Of a stretch of 64,000 nucleotides of DNA, positions 10,874 to 22,440 are shown in pieces (positions within the stretch are counted from its first letter, which is position 1; the number at the start of each line of letters is the position of its first letter). The stretch is from Galaxea fascicularis (lineage: Eukaryota; Cnidaria; Anthozoa; Scleractinia; Euphylliidae), in assembly GCA_948470475.1 (NCBI GenBank), contig OX419338.1:18074030-18138029 (forward strand), written 5' to 3'. The position numbers and the translations under genes are program-made. The notes beneath the pieces were generated by a model that saw nothing but the letters and a program-made list of their open reading frames with translations, was not told the DNA's origin and searched no databases.

Positions 10874-12598
10874 TGTGACTTCTCACGCGAAAACGTTCCG
10901 AACGGTGAGCCGTTTCTAAACGGATAGCCATTCACCAGCCATTCAAACGGATTGGGCTGCCTTTCGAACGGCTCGAGCTATCCGTTCTAAAAAATTCATC
11001 AGCCGTTCGAACGGCTCAAGCTATCCGTTCAAGGAAATTCATCAGCCGTTCGAGCTATCCATTCTAAAAAATTCATCAGCCGTTCGAACGGCTCAAGCTA
11101 TCCGTCCAAGAAAGAAACAATAATAAGTTACATGTATTTTGGCAGCCGTTCCAGCTTCGTTAAATGACGCATGTCATCATGTTTACATTACACAAACGGT
11201 CGTCACGTTTCTGTTCTTAGTTTACCTTCACTTTAATGACACTCAGTTAATTGTTTACAGAAAAACGTTTGATTCACAAATAACAAGTTCCTTTTAAATC
11301 GAAAGCCTTACGGTCCTTACGTATTTGTGGCGGCTTTAGAAGCCACGTGCTTCTTCCTTGTCAGAGAGATTAATTTCAAGATAAACATTGCTTGACACTT
11401 TATTTGCTGCTGGTTCTTCGTTTCACCATGCGCTCCAGTTAGCTTGTCTTTTGCAGAAAATTTTGGATTGTAATCTGCCAATAATAAAATTTCATAGTGT
11501 TCCGAGAGGTCGGCATGTTCCAAAAATTTTTTGAAATTTACCGCTCATTACAATGCAAACACAAGTTGAAAACAATTGTTTTCCAACTGTCCAATTAAAC
11601 CTTAAGATTTTCGATCTTCAGGCACTATTAAAGGACTCGAAGAAACAAACAATTTTCACAGTGATCTTGTTAGTTGCTAGTTGTGATCATTTCAAGTGAT
11701 CTTTTCACAGATTGTGTCAATACGTGTTTTAGAATTGAAGTTAGGACTTTTTGTTGCTGTGTCAAAATTATGCAAATCAACGTGGCCGACAAATTGGCAC
11801 GCGCTTGTTTGTTTACTTTTGATTTCGTTTGCACTGAAGTATCCAAGAGGAAAGATAAGATAGAGGGAAGCGTCACCCACTCAATGACAACATTCTGACA
11901 AGCGAAATGTATAAAATCATTGCTTTAACTCATTCTCCAAATGTTTGCGTGATATGATGTTTTATTAAGCAAATGAATGCGGCAGACGCTTGATCAGGGA
12001 AGTTATTCTCAGAAAAGAAATTCGCTTTACTCTCAATGCATTAATGCAGTCCTAGTTTATTTGAGGTTTCGATGTTTATTTTCTCATTACAAATGAACCA
12101 TTGAATTATTTGGTACGAAAGTTTATTCAGTCGTTTGATCAGTAATAATATAAATGTTGCCAGCCGCATGAACTCATCGGTTAATTTTCTCCAGCTCTTC
12201 AGCCGTTGTTGGCGTTCATTGTTGGCAAACCCATCCGTTCAAAGATTTTCACAGGTGGTTAGCCGTTCCACCTCTGCCGTTCAAAAAATTAATTTTCATT
12301 AGCAGTTTATCTGTTCAACCTCATCAGTTCGAAAATTTTCACAGGCCGTTTGTCCGTTCGACCTCATCCGTGCAAAAATTTTCATTAGCCGTTTATCCAT
12401 TCAACCTCATCCGTTCGAAAATTTTCGCTGGCCGTTCATCCGTTCGACCTCATCCGTCCGAAAATATTGATTAGCCGTTCATCCGTTCACGGTATCCGTT
12501 TCGAACGGCTTGTCTAGCCGTTTGTGACCCGTTCGCTTACTGTTCCGTTCAGCGTTTGAACGGCTACTGTTCGGAACGTTTTCGCGTGAGGGGTCACA
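10874..12598. mobile_element. 1,725-bp TA-flanked element with two subterminal arrays
   Basis: The termini TGTGACTTCTCACGCGAAAA (10874) and the reverse complement of TTTTCGCGTGAGGGGTCACA (12598) differ at two positions. Pairing extends to about 30 bp through CGTTCCGAAC. TA lies on both sides (10872-10873, 12599-12600). Inside the left end are about four 50-bp units based on CAGCCGTTCGAACGGCTC (10900-11110). Inside the right end are about six 44-bp units based on TCCGTTCGACCTCATCCGTT (12230-12500). The centre has no convincing gene. I infer a non-autonomous element; its superfamily is unknown. Confidence 0.75.
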
Positions 12599-12600
12599 TA

Positions 12601-12705
12601 CAACTTTGGGGAGGGTTGAAAAATCGTCCAATGGAGTCCATTGGAGTCCACTGGAGATGCATCGAATCCACTGGAGTTACCGAGAGTCTAGTCGTGAAAT
12701 ACACT
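12601..12705. repeat. CCACTGGAGT/GTCTAGTC direct repeats, right half
   Basis: Continuation of the unit seen at 10728-10870, with TCCACTGGAGTTACCGAGAG and GTCTAGTCGTGAAAT. It marks the other side of the element insertion. Confidence 0.5.
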
Positions 12706-12866
12706 ACAAATGTGATATACCTCGTTCTTTAAGCCGTGACCTGAGACAGGCACTCTACACATGAAATATACCTCGTTCTTGGAGCCCTGAACCGAGGCAC
12801 ACTACACATGTAATATACCTCGTTCTTTAAGCCATAACTCGAGACAAACACGCTACACACCCGTAA
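12706..12866. repeat. Three tandem units of about 60 bp
   Basis: ATATACCTCGTTCTTTAAGC, ATATACCTCGTTCTTGGAGC and ATATACCTCGTTCTTTAAGC recur at about 12716, 12767 and 12816, each followed by a GAGACA/GAGGCACAC segment. Confidence 0.6.
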
Positions 12867-12868
12867 TA

Positions 12869-13075
12869 ATGAAGAAAACACCAAACAACGTTAGAACCAA
12901 ATATAACAAAGAAAGCACCGAATGTAATAAAAACAGCACCGAATATAATGAAAGAAGCACCAAATATAATGAAGACAGGACCGCACATAAAGACATAAGC
13001 ACTGGGTATAACGAGTTAATCACCGAATATAACAACATAAGTGCCAAATATAATGGTATAACTACCCAATAAAAT
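12869..13075. repeat. 24-bp minisatellite, about 8 units
   Basis: The unit is about AGCACCGAATATAATGAAAA. Because the period is a multiple of three, the array is open on both strands, giving an S-T-E-Y-N-rich peptide on plus and a Leu/Val/Tyr-rich hydrophobic peptide on minus. I regard both as by-products of the repeat rather than genes. Confidence 0.7.
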
Positions 13076-13388
13076 AAAAAAAGTACCATAAGACAGTTCT
13101 GGCATTCCATATAAATAAGTACCTTTGCATTGAATACACTCTCATTTGCCAATGGAACAAAACTGTTCATTTGCTATCAATTTGCATTGACTTCAAATGA
13201 AAAAGAAATTCATAATTTTGCTCACAATTGCTTAGGAGCAAATCTTTATTGAAGCTGGTGCTTCAAATTTATATCATTTAGCCTGTTTTGCTACCAAGGC
13301 AAATCTTTAACTTTCATGTACAAGTTTGCTTACCATTTTTTATCATTTTAAAAAGGCAAATCTGGTGGCAAACTTGCTACAAAACATC

Positions 13389-13540
13389 TAATAGGTGGTT
13401 TGCAGCCAATCTCTAGACACACAGATAACAATGGTGAAATGTACAAATGCTGGTGGACAAACAAAACGAGCTAATGAGAGATCTATTGTTTACCGTCCAT
13501 TAGCATGGCGGCGATGACGTAACATGAAAACCACCTATTT
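13389..13540. mobile_element. Short MITE, AATAGGTGGTTT termini
   Basis: AATAGGTGGTTTGCA at 13389 is the inverse of TGAAAACCACCTATT ending at 13540. The length is about 150 bp with no coding potential. The target duplication is unclear. Confidence 0.6.
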
Positions 13541-14261
13541 ACACCACAATCTTAACACAATTATGATATGTACATAATCATCTTAATTCTTTCTTAATTG
13601 CAATAGGAACAATTGTCATCCCGGCCCAATTAATCAGGTCTCATATGAAAATTAATACTAATTGATAATTGTTGAAAAGTCAGGTTCATTGAATAGCAAT
13701 CAATCAGCTGCAATTGTCATTGATTAACAATGTTTATCATTTTTAAAATGGGATCAATGTCTGACCTACGAAATGCTTTCTTTGGTGTATACAGACCTTT
13801 AACTTTATCTTCCAAGTGTTGATGGCAACGAAACAGGAAAGTATCTTATTTAGAAAGACTAAGCCTATGAACCTATAATTATGTAATTATTACACCAACA
13901 ATTACCGATATGAACTAACTTATGCCATACATGCATCAATCAGCTTTTGCTTGATCAGTGATGTGTTTCATGAATTAATGTCAAAAGAAAAGCTGCTAAA
14001 ACACACATCTGAACCTCGATTTAGTAGCCACCTATTTAGTGGCAACCCCCTGTCAAATACATAGTATGGCTCCTTATTGAAAATGCTGGTAACAGATAAG
14101 AGACTGAAATTTAAAAAAAAATGTTACCATCTTGTGGTGAGTTTTTTTGTCACCTAGTGTGCTGTATTTTGATTTTCTGGTAACAACCCTATAAACCTTT
14201 CACGCTAATACAGTAATAATAATATATAAAAATTCACGAACTTACTTTTGTCGCTCGATCT
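13541..14261. other. No recognisable gene
   Basis: AT-rich and unassigned, with several AATTGTCAT/ATTGAT motifs but no defined repeat. Confidence 0.35.
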
Positions 14262-14447
14262 ATTGGGTGTCGATTGCTTTTGACAGAAGCAATGCGACAC
14301 TGGTGTGCTCCGATGTTTTCTCTGGCAGTGTTTCTTTAATGATGTTGGATGACAGTAGAAGATTTCCACTGTCATCACAATCATCACTCTCGCAGGAATC
14401 TTCTATCGCGGAATACTTCACAGGTGAGGCAGAGGATATAATCTGTA
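14262..14447 (-). CDS. Possible acidic exon, unidentified
   Basis: Leftward from about 14447 a frame reads SPVKYSAIEDSCESDDCDDS... and continues for about 60 codons to a stop near 14262. It is acidic and serine-rich. It lies downstream of, and on the same strand as, the two-exon gene at 15.6-16.2 kb and could be a further exon, but I could not fix splice sites or phase. Confidence 0.25.
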
Positions 14448-15636
14448 AAAAAGATCCATGTTTTATGAAGGGAATATTGTTGGGGACCTATATACACTGT
14501 ACAAACTCTATAATTTTGGTGATTCTTACAAGTTACTTACTCACCATCTATTCAACCAAAACCTCGGCCGAGTTGGACCCATATTCGTTGATTACCGGTA
14601 AGTGGCCAATTGCGACTTCCACGCGCGCTTTTTTTTTTTAAATAGTTATATATAAATACCACTGAAATCGCTAAAATTCATCGCTTTCAGCTACACAAGC
14701 CGATTCTTCCTTAAATCACAAATCGCGTATTTTAAACGGTCATTGCAAATTACTCAGTCGACTTAATTGGCTCAATTAGTCCTAAATTTTCTTTAGTTAC
14801 AACTAAATAAGTAACATCTTTCTCGGGAGAAATAGACAAGGTCCACTCTGTTTTGAAACGATGACAGTACCACTTTCAAATGTGCAGGGAAATCTTTTGA
14901 TTAACTTTTGAACAAAGCGTTTTTTTTTTCATTTATTTTCATTTTATCGTGTTACCTTATCTAGTATGTTGACAAAGCTATATTTGATACGGATTGTGCG
15001 GGGCTATTGATGCAAATTTATCGATTCCACGACTGAAAATTATAACCAAGATCGTGACCTACCTTTCCTTTTGGTTTTTCCTTTGGCTTTTGCTTTGCAT
15101 CATTTCCCCGCTCCTTTGCCACTTTCATTTTAACTGGGGACTGATCAGTCTCTGGGATCTAATATTTAAACAAAAAGTTTAGTGAACGTAATTCTGGAAC
15201 TTTCCTGTGCAGGAAATTAATGAGCACTTAAAGGCAAATCAGTCAAAACAATGGCAAACAATTCTTCCTTGGCTGTTCAGCCTTCAGGTTAATTATTTTA
15301 CAGAACACTCAACAAAATTACCCAATTCTGATTGCTCGAGCGCAGTACAATTAATATTAAGTTTCCATGACAATGACATGTGAGCACAGCAAAACATTGA
15401 ACGTTTCGACGAGTCACTGAAAGTGGACGAAAAGGCATAAAAGTTGCCATTCTGTGGAATGATCCCTTGGACTAATTTATCAGAATATACAACAACTTGT
15501 AAGTTGCGCGACGGCTCAAACAAATCGCCCAACCTTCCCCAATTCGTGTTTGTAGGTACCAGTGATTTTAAAAGTCCTAACATTACACTCCCCTAAAGGC
15601 TTGTGCAATTTTGGGAACTTTTGAAATCACTCTTAC

Positions 15637-16194
15637 CTTTAAATCCGAATTGTACTCGAGGTCATGTGTATACCGAGCTCGTATATGATAATCAATTGCG
15701 AACGGGCCAAGATGCTTGGTGGCAGAGGTTATCGCCTTAAACCAACGAAGTATGTTAAGTGAATTAACGCAAAGCACATGTGAAGTCTTAGTGATCTTGC
15801 TTTTTCCTCTAGTATCGGTAATTTCCTTTGCTAGGTTCACTTGCTACATCTAGAACTTTTGGCAATTCTAACCTTTTCCGAGTTAATTCACTCAGAAGGA
15901 ATTTAGCTAACGAGAATCCACTGTAAATAATGATTGGAAGTTACTTAGAAGTTTTCGTTTCGCTTTGGCTCGGCGTTGCTGCTCTGGCTTGACTGGCTGA
16001 ACCGGGTCTTCATTCTCACTTTCAGATAAGAGAGGATAGCACGTGATAATGGCTGAATACTTCTTGTTCGCTTTCCCCCAGATGACTCGTACCTTCTGTC
16101 CTTGTTTTAGAGGTGACTGGTCAAGGATGGTGGATCAAAAAACGTCAGAGTACTGGCTGCGCCTCCAGTTAACACGAGCGATTTGCTTGGCCAT
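15637..16194 (-). CDS. Unidentified two-exon gene fragment
   Basis: Exon 1 runs from an ATG at 16194 to 15945 and contains MAKQIARVNWRRSQYSDVF and, later, KVRVIWGKANKKYSAIITCY. The latter is a beta-strand-like block recalling small Tudor/PWWP-type folds. A basic tail (RRAKAKRKLL) ends at a GTAACT donor. Exon 2 (15839-15637) starts after an AG at 15840 and ends at a GTAAGA donor. The split ATG codon joins in phase, and exon 2 stays open for 67 codons (KITKTSHVLCVNSLNILRWF...). One in-frame TGA sits in exon 1 after SDVF. The clean phasing argues for a real gene, recent pseudogene or active TE gene. I do not recognise the family with confidence. Confidence 0.45.
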
Positions 16195-16834
16195 TGTAAA
16201 CTCACGAAAGTGTTCAGAGTTAAATAACTTATGCGAAAGCGATCGGTTTTGAGACCAGTAAGTGTAACAGAACTTTTTATACCAAAAGCGGGCTTTTGAT
16301 CGGATTGATCAAACAGTTTTTATTGTTCCAGGAACGTTCTCAATTACCATTTACATCACACCAACAAAAATACCGCAACGGCATGCATTTTGTCAACTAG
16401 GTGTGATAAATTGGAGATGTGTTAAGTAATGGTTCGCATACAAAGGAAAGGGGTGTAACGCAACGCATATGCAGTAGCCTTACGTTTTAATTCAATTAAT
16501 TAATTAATTTCCGATGATTTCATTCGTCAAGAGCTCATCAAGAGCTCTCTTTTGGCGAAAATTGTACGAAGTAGCACGAATTTGACCGAGTTACTTGCCT
16601 TTTATGGAAGAGAAGCCATTGTTCTATCTTTCGGAAAGGTTTCGGCCGATACGTATGTGCGGAAGTCGATTTTCCGAATTTCATACCAGTTGACCTGTGA
16701 ATGGCCGCCATCTTGGACGATTCTTTGCAGAGCTTTTCTAATGAGATTTCCTTCGGTTGCCGTGTTTTCCAGTTTTGTAAATATTGTATATAGTGTAAAT
16801 AGTGTATATAGGTTAAAAACAGTTTTCGGTTTTG

Positions 16835-17056
16835 CCTTTTCGCTGGCATTTTTGCTCCAAATGGTGTTCAGCGCTCGTTGCGTGTGCTCGAAGCATGACA
16901 CGTGGAGACATGGAGAGGTTGTGGCTGGTGATTTACATGTCGCTGCCGTCAAAGAGCTTCGATTCTGTGATATCGACTCTTCAAAAAACAAAGGCAGAAA
17001 ACGGAAAATTTGTGGAGCTTGTCGTGGACGAATTGCTGAAGTGTTTGCAGCTGCAG
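16835..17056 (+). CDS. First exon of the DDE-like gene, Cys-rich
   Basis: One frame reads CVCSKHDTWRHGEVVAGDLH, then LRFCDID and KICGACRGRIAEVFAAA, a plausible zinc-binding start with paired cysteines. It ends at a CTGCAG|GTAACA donor at 17057. Joined to the exon at 17611 this frame would meet a stop. A second frame (FVELVVDELLKCLQLQ) joins in phase, so either this frame has shifted or the acceptor differs. The start codon is uncertain. Confidence 0.35.
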
Positions 17057-17610
17057 GTAACATAACCTTAAGCTTTATATCATTCATGTTATGTGTAGCT
17101 CTTATGTTCGTTTGTTGTCGTCATAAAAGTTGATTTTACTCGCAGACCTGTTGTCCAACTGAAGATTTTTCTGCGATCATATGTTACCGTTTAGCACAAC
17201 CTAAATACATGTAAATACCATGTTGAAAAATTAAAAGAAAAAATTATTGAGGAAATGCACTGATTTCTTCACAAAAGTATTATGCTTTTTTGTCACACTC
17301 AAGAGACCAGTCTTGACCATAGCTCCTCGAAATATTTTGAGCTCAAACAAAAGTCCCTTTTTGTGCTGCATGTCTCAACTTATAACAGTTTCTCGTTTAC
17401 CTTTTTTGAAGGTAGCTGACATGCATTTATTCCTAGCTTTGTAAGGCTTCCCACCTTTGTTTTAGTTATCTTAGGAAGCCAACACCCATTCAGTTTTATT
17501 TTTTTTCATCTTACTATTGAAATTTTCCCAAGACTAAGGGTCAATAAAGTTGTTGCTGTTCCATTTATGAATTTTGATTGCTTGATTCACTCATTGCTTT
17601 TCTTGTTTAG

Positions 17611-19261
17611 GCCGAACATAACATGCATGAGCAAATGCTCAATCCAGCCAGTCCTAATGAAATGGAAGATGGCAGTCTTCAATGCGCGGATGTTGATGAG
17701 GTTGAAACTCCAGCCCAGCTTTGCACTTTTTTGCCTCAGTCTTCCAGCTCGAAACAGGTACAGGTCTTGGACATTCCTTTACGACCATAGAAGGAAGCCG
17801 AAGAAAGGACTCAACAGGTCATGAGAGCTAAGACAATTGACCTCATTCAAGATACTGCGGGTAAATTTGTCCATTTCAATTCACATGACATACCTGATTT
17901 TGTTCGTGATTTGGTGGGCAGTAAGAAGTGGAAGTCCACATTTGGAAATCAGTTTGAAAGCAAGATAGATCATGAAGGCATCTTCCTGTCCAACCTTGCA
18001 GCTGAATACAAAAGCTGCAAAGATAAAGAAACCAACAAGGCCATACATGTACGACTCCAGATAGCTAAACAGAAGCAAAAAGTGTTAATTGGACAAACAC
18101 TCTGGGACAGTCGCATTTCTTTATCTGGCGCAACATCAGATGTATTTAAGTCACGAGTTGATGCTGCCAAAAGCTTAGGAAGAATAAGAAGTTATAGTGA
18201 TGAAAAGCGCAGACTTCTTTCTATTGTTGCTATGGACTATTCTTACTCGACCCTCCAAAAACTGTTCAACTGCTCATCAAAAACCATTACAGCTGCAAGA
18301 GTACACTGTATTTTGTTTGGACGTGAGGGTGTTCCGGCAGATAAATTCAAATTTACAAGGCAGAATTTTTGCATAGAGAGTATGTTTCAAGGCCATCTTC
18401 ATGCTGGAGTGTCTTGGTCCAGGAGGAGGAGACTGCTGTGAGGTACTGGCAGGATACAGTCAAAGGACTTGTCAATCAGTACCTCTTGAAATTTCCAAAT
18501 GGTGTAAAGCGAACTTACATTTACACACACCTCCCTGTAAATTTTAGAGTGCAACTTATGCGATGACTTTGGTCATTCAAACTTTGACGAACTTTGTGAA
18601 CTGATCACCGAGGTGTCATCAAAGTGCTCCGGCCTTAATGCATCCACCCTGATCAAAGATGTGAGGAAGTACCAGAGGTTTCTAAAAACCACTTTCCCCA
18701 AACTGGCAGAGAAACACTCACGGTGCCTTGAATTATGCTTGTCTCATGCCTTTGATTCTTGCACACAACCACATGATTCCACGATAGCAGAGTTAACATT
18801 GATTTATAATGTGCATGGCTCTCTCACACAGCACATTGAATCCTTGAGCAATGAAGATTCTTCAAAGGCTGATTTAAAGGAAAGATTAGAGGACAGGTTT
18901 AAGGTACACTTTGACTATTTAGGCCACTTGCTTCGCACCAAACATCAAGGTGAATATTACCAGTTTAAACGGAAGAATTTGAAACCTGGAGAGTGTGTGG
19001 TAGTTATCGACTACAAGATGAAGCTGGAACTGGGCAAACGGAGCAGGGAGATCCAGCGAGACTGGTATGGCAAGAGGGGGTTATCGTTACATGGCTGTTA
19101 TGTTGTCGCAAGATTAGGAGAACAGGAACGAAGCAGTGAGGTTTTAGATTTGTGGTTTGATGACACCAAGCAGGATGCTTTCTTCACTCAGAGTGCATTG
19201 GATGTCTGCTTCACCTGGTTGGAGAGGACATTTCCAGGATTCTCTGTGTACCTATTTTCGG
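17611..19261 (+). CDS. Long exon of the DDE-like gene
   Basis: It begins after TTGTTTAG at 17610 with AEHNMHEQMLNPASPNEMED, then an in-frame TAG at 17788-17790, then a long open stretch (MRAKTIDLIQDTAG...). That stretch includes a helix-turn-helix-like piece (YSTLQKLFNCSSKTITAARV). A frame change near 18390 leads to QDTVKGLVNQYLLKFPNG. Another near 18545 leads to CNLCDDFGHSNFDELCELIT and on to the catalytic-like VVVIDYKMK (about 18998). It ends with a phase-1 donor at 19262. The phase-1 join to GACAATGGC at 20230 gives the S-D-N-G motif, which confirms the intron. Confidence 0.6.
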
Positions 19262-19544
19262 GTATGTATTTGTTGTATTGCATCTTAAATTATTATTTGT
19301 AAGCTTTGCTTAATTTCTCACATGTTGTTTAAAAGTTCAAATAAACTTTTCATTTTTACACATTATAGTGGGACCCAAGCTTATGACCACTTATTATTGT
19401 AGTACACTGTATTTTCACCATAACTTGCAATCTGCCACCTTTTCTCTTTCACATGAAATTTGTGGTCTTACAGTGGTTTTATGAAAGAGGGCCCACTGTA
19501 TTTATCACATTAACATATTTGCAATGGTCAGTTATAGGTGTATA

Positions 19545-19729
19545 ATAGACCCTATGCAAATATGGCTGCCTTTTTATGATTCCTTTGTTCATATTTAAAA
19601 TAGCCTCTCCAACTTTGCTTTTGAGACAAAAATTGAAAAGAATTTATTATCCCAAACCCGAGGCTAGTGAGGCTGTTTTATAAGAACAAAAGAATAATTT
19701 AAAAGTAGCCATTTTTGCATAGGGTCTAT
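19545..19729. mobile_element. Foldback MITE in intron
   Basis: TAGACCCTATGCAAATATGG (19546) and its inverse ending TTTTTGCATAGGGTCTA (about 19728) pair on through GGCTRC, TTCTTTTGTTC-like and AGCCTC blocks. The element is about 185 bp, non-coding, and lies in the 968-bp intron 19262-20229. Confidence 0.7.
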
Positions 19730-20229
19730 AACATAGGGTAACAAACACAAAATAACTAGTGATTGCTGCTAGTTCCCAAGGACTCTATATTTTAAGTGAC
19801 CAGAATGATTTTTTGTCTGTTTTTGTTTGGGGGAATGCATGTGTGTAATTTATTTCAAAATTGTTTCTGGATTATTTTATTTGAATGTTGATTCAGTTGG
19901 GATTTGATTCTTTGTGAGCAAATTTAGACAAAAAGTTATGGAAAGTAAGAGTATTGCTGTGCATAGTGTGTGGGAATGTAATGCAACCTGAAATATGCAT
20001 GCATTCTCAAATCTTAGTCACTTGTCCATATGACTAGTGAACACAACCAGAGAGTTATTAGCATGCAACTGTAGTAGCATGGAAATTCACATCACATGAT
20101 GAAAAAAATGCTATAGGAGTTGGATTGTAATAATTTTGTGTCAAATTCTATTGTCAAATATTTCACATGAAAAAAATAATAGACAAAAAGGGGGCAATAA
20201 TATTTTAATCTTTCACTTTCTTCCCTCAG

Positions 20230-22440
20230 ACAATGGCCCTCATTACCACAACACGGCAGTTCTGACTTATCTCAGTGAGGTTAATAGTGTGTTCAACATT
20301 ACGGTGCGGACACTCGAACCATGAACACCCGGCGGTTTTTTTCTTCGATTTTGAATGACTGTCCAATCAGAGTTCGTCTGTGAGACAAAGACAGTGGTCC
20401 TTTTTTGGGCGACATCCAATCAGCGGTTTGGCGGCTGGCGGAAATCTGTTCTTTTGATACCACGGTAATGCGCTTGTAAAAAGAAATAAAATGGCATACG
20501 CACCTGTGTATCATGCTGGTGAGTTTTCTGATTTGTTTTCTCCTGGAAATGAGTGTTTTATTGATATAGTTTTCTTCATATGCTTCCTGCCCAAAGGTGA
20601 ATGCAAACTTCGTCTCAACCAACAACACGGAATTTACGATAACGGAAAAGCTCTCCCACAGGTTTATAGGGAAAGAGTGCTTGACCTGCATCACCAAGGA
20701 CTTTCCCAGAGACAAATTTCGCAGGATATGCGAATTAGCGTCGGCTATGTAAATAAAGTTGTTCAATTCTACGAACATGGCAACTCGTCGTTGGCTGCGC
20801 CAAGAAAAACACCGGTTCGCAATAGATTTACAGCAGATGTTATAGAATACGTGGAGTCTGAGAAATTATGCAAACCTAGTGTATACACAACTGAAATTCA
20901 ACAGCGTTTGTTACTAGATGGGATTTCTCCCCCTGGCCTTGTACCATCACAGTCTGCAATAAAAAAGTGCATTCGAGAAGACTGTAAAATGACAAAGAAA
21001 AAAAATTCTCAAGTTCCCACTGAGTCATTGTCACAAACAAATACCGAATACACCGATTATTTTCTTGATCAAGTTGGACAGTGCGACTATACTAAACTTC
21101 ATTTTTTTTTATGAGAGCAGTGTTATTGTGACCACAGGAAACCGCGTATATGGCAACTCCTATATCGGTGAACCTGCAATAGAGTTCCAATGCTACGCCT
21201 TGAACGCAAATTATACACTCAACTGATTTACTCCATTCGATACACGGAGTGGATTACTTTGACGTATTGAGAGGCCCTTCCAATGGCATGGAGCTGTTAA
21301 ATTTTTTCAATGAAGCTCTTTCCGTAAACAGAGTAGATGGATCAACAATTCTTGAGAACGGCGAAGTAGTTATTATGGACAATTGTGGGTTCCACCACGG
21401 ACATTTTGTAGAGCCGTTGTTACGAGACATTCTACAAGAACATGGTGTTGATTTGCTTTACCAGCCTGCTTACTCGCCTCACCTAAATACTTGCGAGTTT
21501 TGTTTTCACCAAATAAAGTGCTACCTAAAACAGAATTCATCCTTGACCGCCAATGAAACTGAAATAGCGATTGGTGAAGGTGTATCAAAAATAAGTGCAG
21601 CAAATTCAGTTGCATACTTTCGAAAATGCGGCTACATCTGATTGACAGCAGTGTTGTAATTTCGGCTCACCCGCGTGGGAACAAACTGTAAACATCTTCG
21701 ATCGTTTGAATGAGGACGTTAGCGAGCAGTATTTAAGTAAAATGCACACAGAGTTTGATAAATATAAACTTCAATTCACGACAAAAATGTTGTTCTTCAA
21801 ACTATATGTAATACTTTACTTTACATAAAAAGTTAATAAAATCTGCCTGTAACATTTGTAACAATAAGAAAAGCGTAAATCGGTCCAAGCGAGTACATCC
21901 TCTGTTTTCATGTAAACTAGTGACCTTCTTGAGCGGAAACCCCTTGTTTCAAACTGAGGAGAAAGTCGTTCCAATTTCATGCTTGGGGATAGTGATTTTA
22001 GTCACATGTATACCTCAGATGCCATCGCGAGCGAACTCGAAAGCAAATAATACAAGGGTCTCGTTATCAAGCAGGCCGCTGATTGGATGATAGGAAAAAA
22101 GCGGGAAAAATGCGTTAGTGTTCATGGTTCGAGTGTCTTCACTGTAACCTCCTCGAGTACAACAACTTTGAGGCTGGTGAGGGAAAGACAGCTCTGGACA
22201 CTCACTTCGCTCACATATCACACAAGATTGTGAGATATGTTCATGTGGGCAATGACCTGGGCCCGGTTGTTCAAACGTTGGATAGCGCTATCCGCCAGAT
22301 AAATCACTATCCAGCGGATAAGTAATGGGGAAGCTAATTGCACTATCCACTGGATAGATATTTATCCGGTGGATAGCGCTACCCAGCCTTTGAACAACCG
22401 GGGCCTGGAGACAGGAGAGGAGCTTGGGCAACTTGTTCAG
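20230..22440 (+). CDS. Exon of the DDE-like gene carrying two insertions
   Basis: Gene sequence occurs in three blocks. Block 20230-20301 reads NGPHYHNTAVLTYLSEVNSV. Block 22147-22260 reads LEYNNFEAGEGKTALDTHF, ending VHVGNDL. Block 22409-22440 reads ETGEELGQLVQ and ends at a CAG|GTAAAT donor. Between them lie a 1,843-bp TA-flanked element and a 143-bp MITE. Removing each insert with one target copy leaves a single open frame across all three blocks, and the last codon ends exactly at the donor in phase with the next exon at 22885. Confidence 0.65.
20302..22144 (+). mobile_element. Tc1/mariner-type (IS630 group) transposon, 1,843 bp
   Basis: The terminal inverted repeats CGGTGCGGACACTCGAACCA (left) and CAGTGAAGACACTCGAACCA (reverse complement of the right end) continue through TGAACAC, about 27 bp with three mismatches. 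The flanking TA (20300-20301 and 22145-22146) is the expected target duplication. It contains one decayed transposase gene on the plus strand. The insertion lies in an exon and breaks its frame. Confidence 0.85.
20491..21641 (+). pseudogene. Tc1/mariner-like transposase, frameshifted
   Basis: An ATG at 20491 (MAYAPVYHA) is followed by a plausible 78-bp intron (20519-20596, phase consistent) and then GECKLRLNQQHGIYDNGK. A paired-type DNA-binding region follows (HHQGLSQRQISQDMRISVGY, RKTPVRNRFT). The catalytic half has GEVVIMDNCGFHHGHF with the second Asp and YSPHLNTCEFCFHQIK with the Glu, about 38 residues apart by my count. Frameshifts occur in the T-run at 21104-21113, where the first catalytic Asp should lie (a Tyr codon, TATGAG, is seen), and near 21222. 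This copy cannot make a full transposase. Confidence 0.75.
22261..22403. mobile_element. 143-bp MITE inside a coding exon
   Basis: The ends GCCCGGTTGTTCAAA and TTTGAACAACCGGGG are inverted repeats, with a second inverted pair (GGATAGCGCTA) inside. CCTGG is duplicated at 22256-22260 and 22404-22408. Removal of the MITE plus one CCTGG rejoins GND and LETGEE in frame. This repeat type is one I recall as abundant in coral genomes. Confidence 0.8.

Noticed and set aside
12853..13170. Membrane-like Leu/Val/Tyr-rich minus-strand protein
   Set aside because: It is the reverse reading of a 24-bp tandem repeat.
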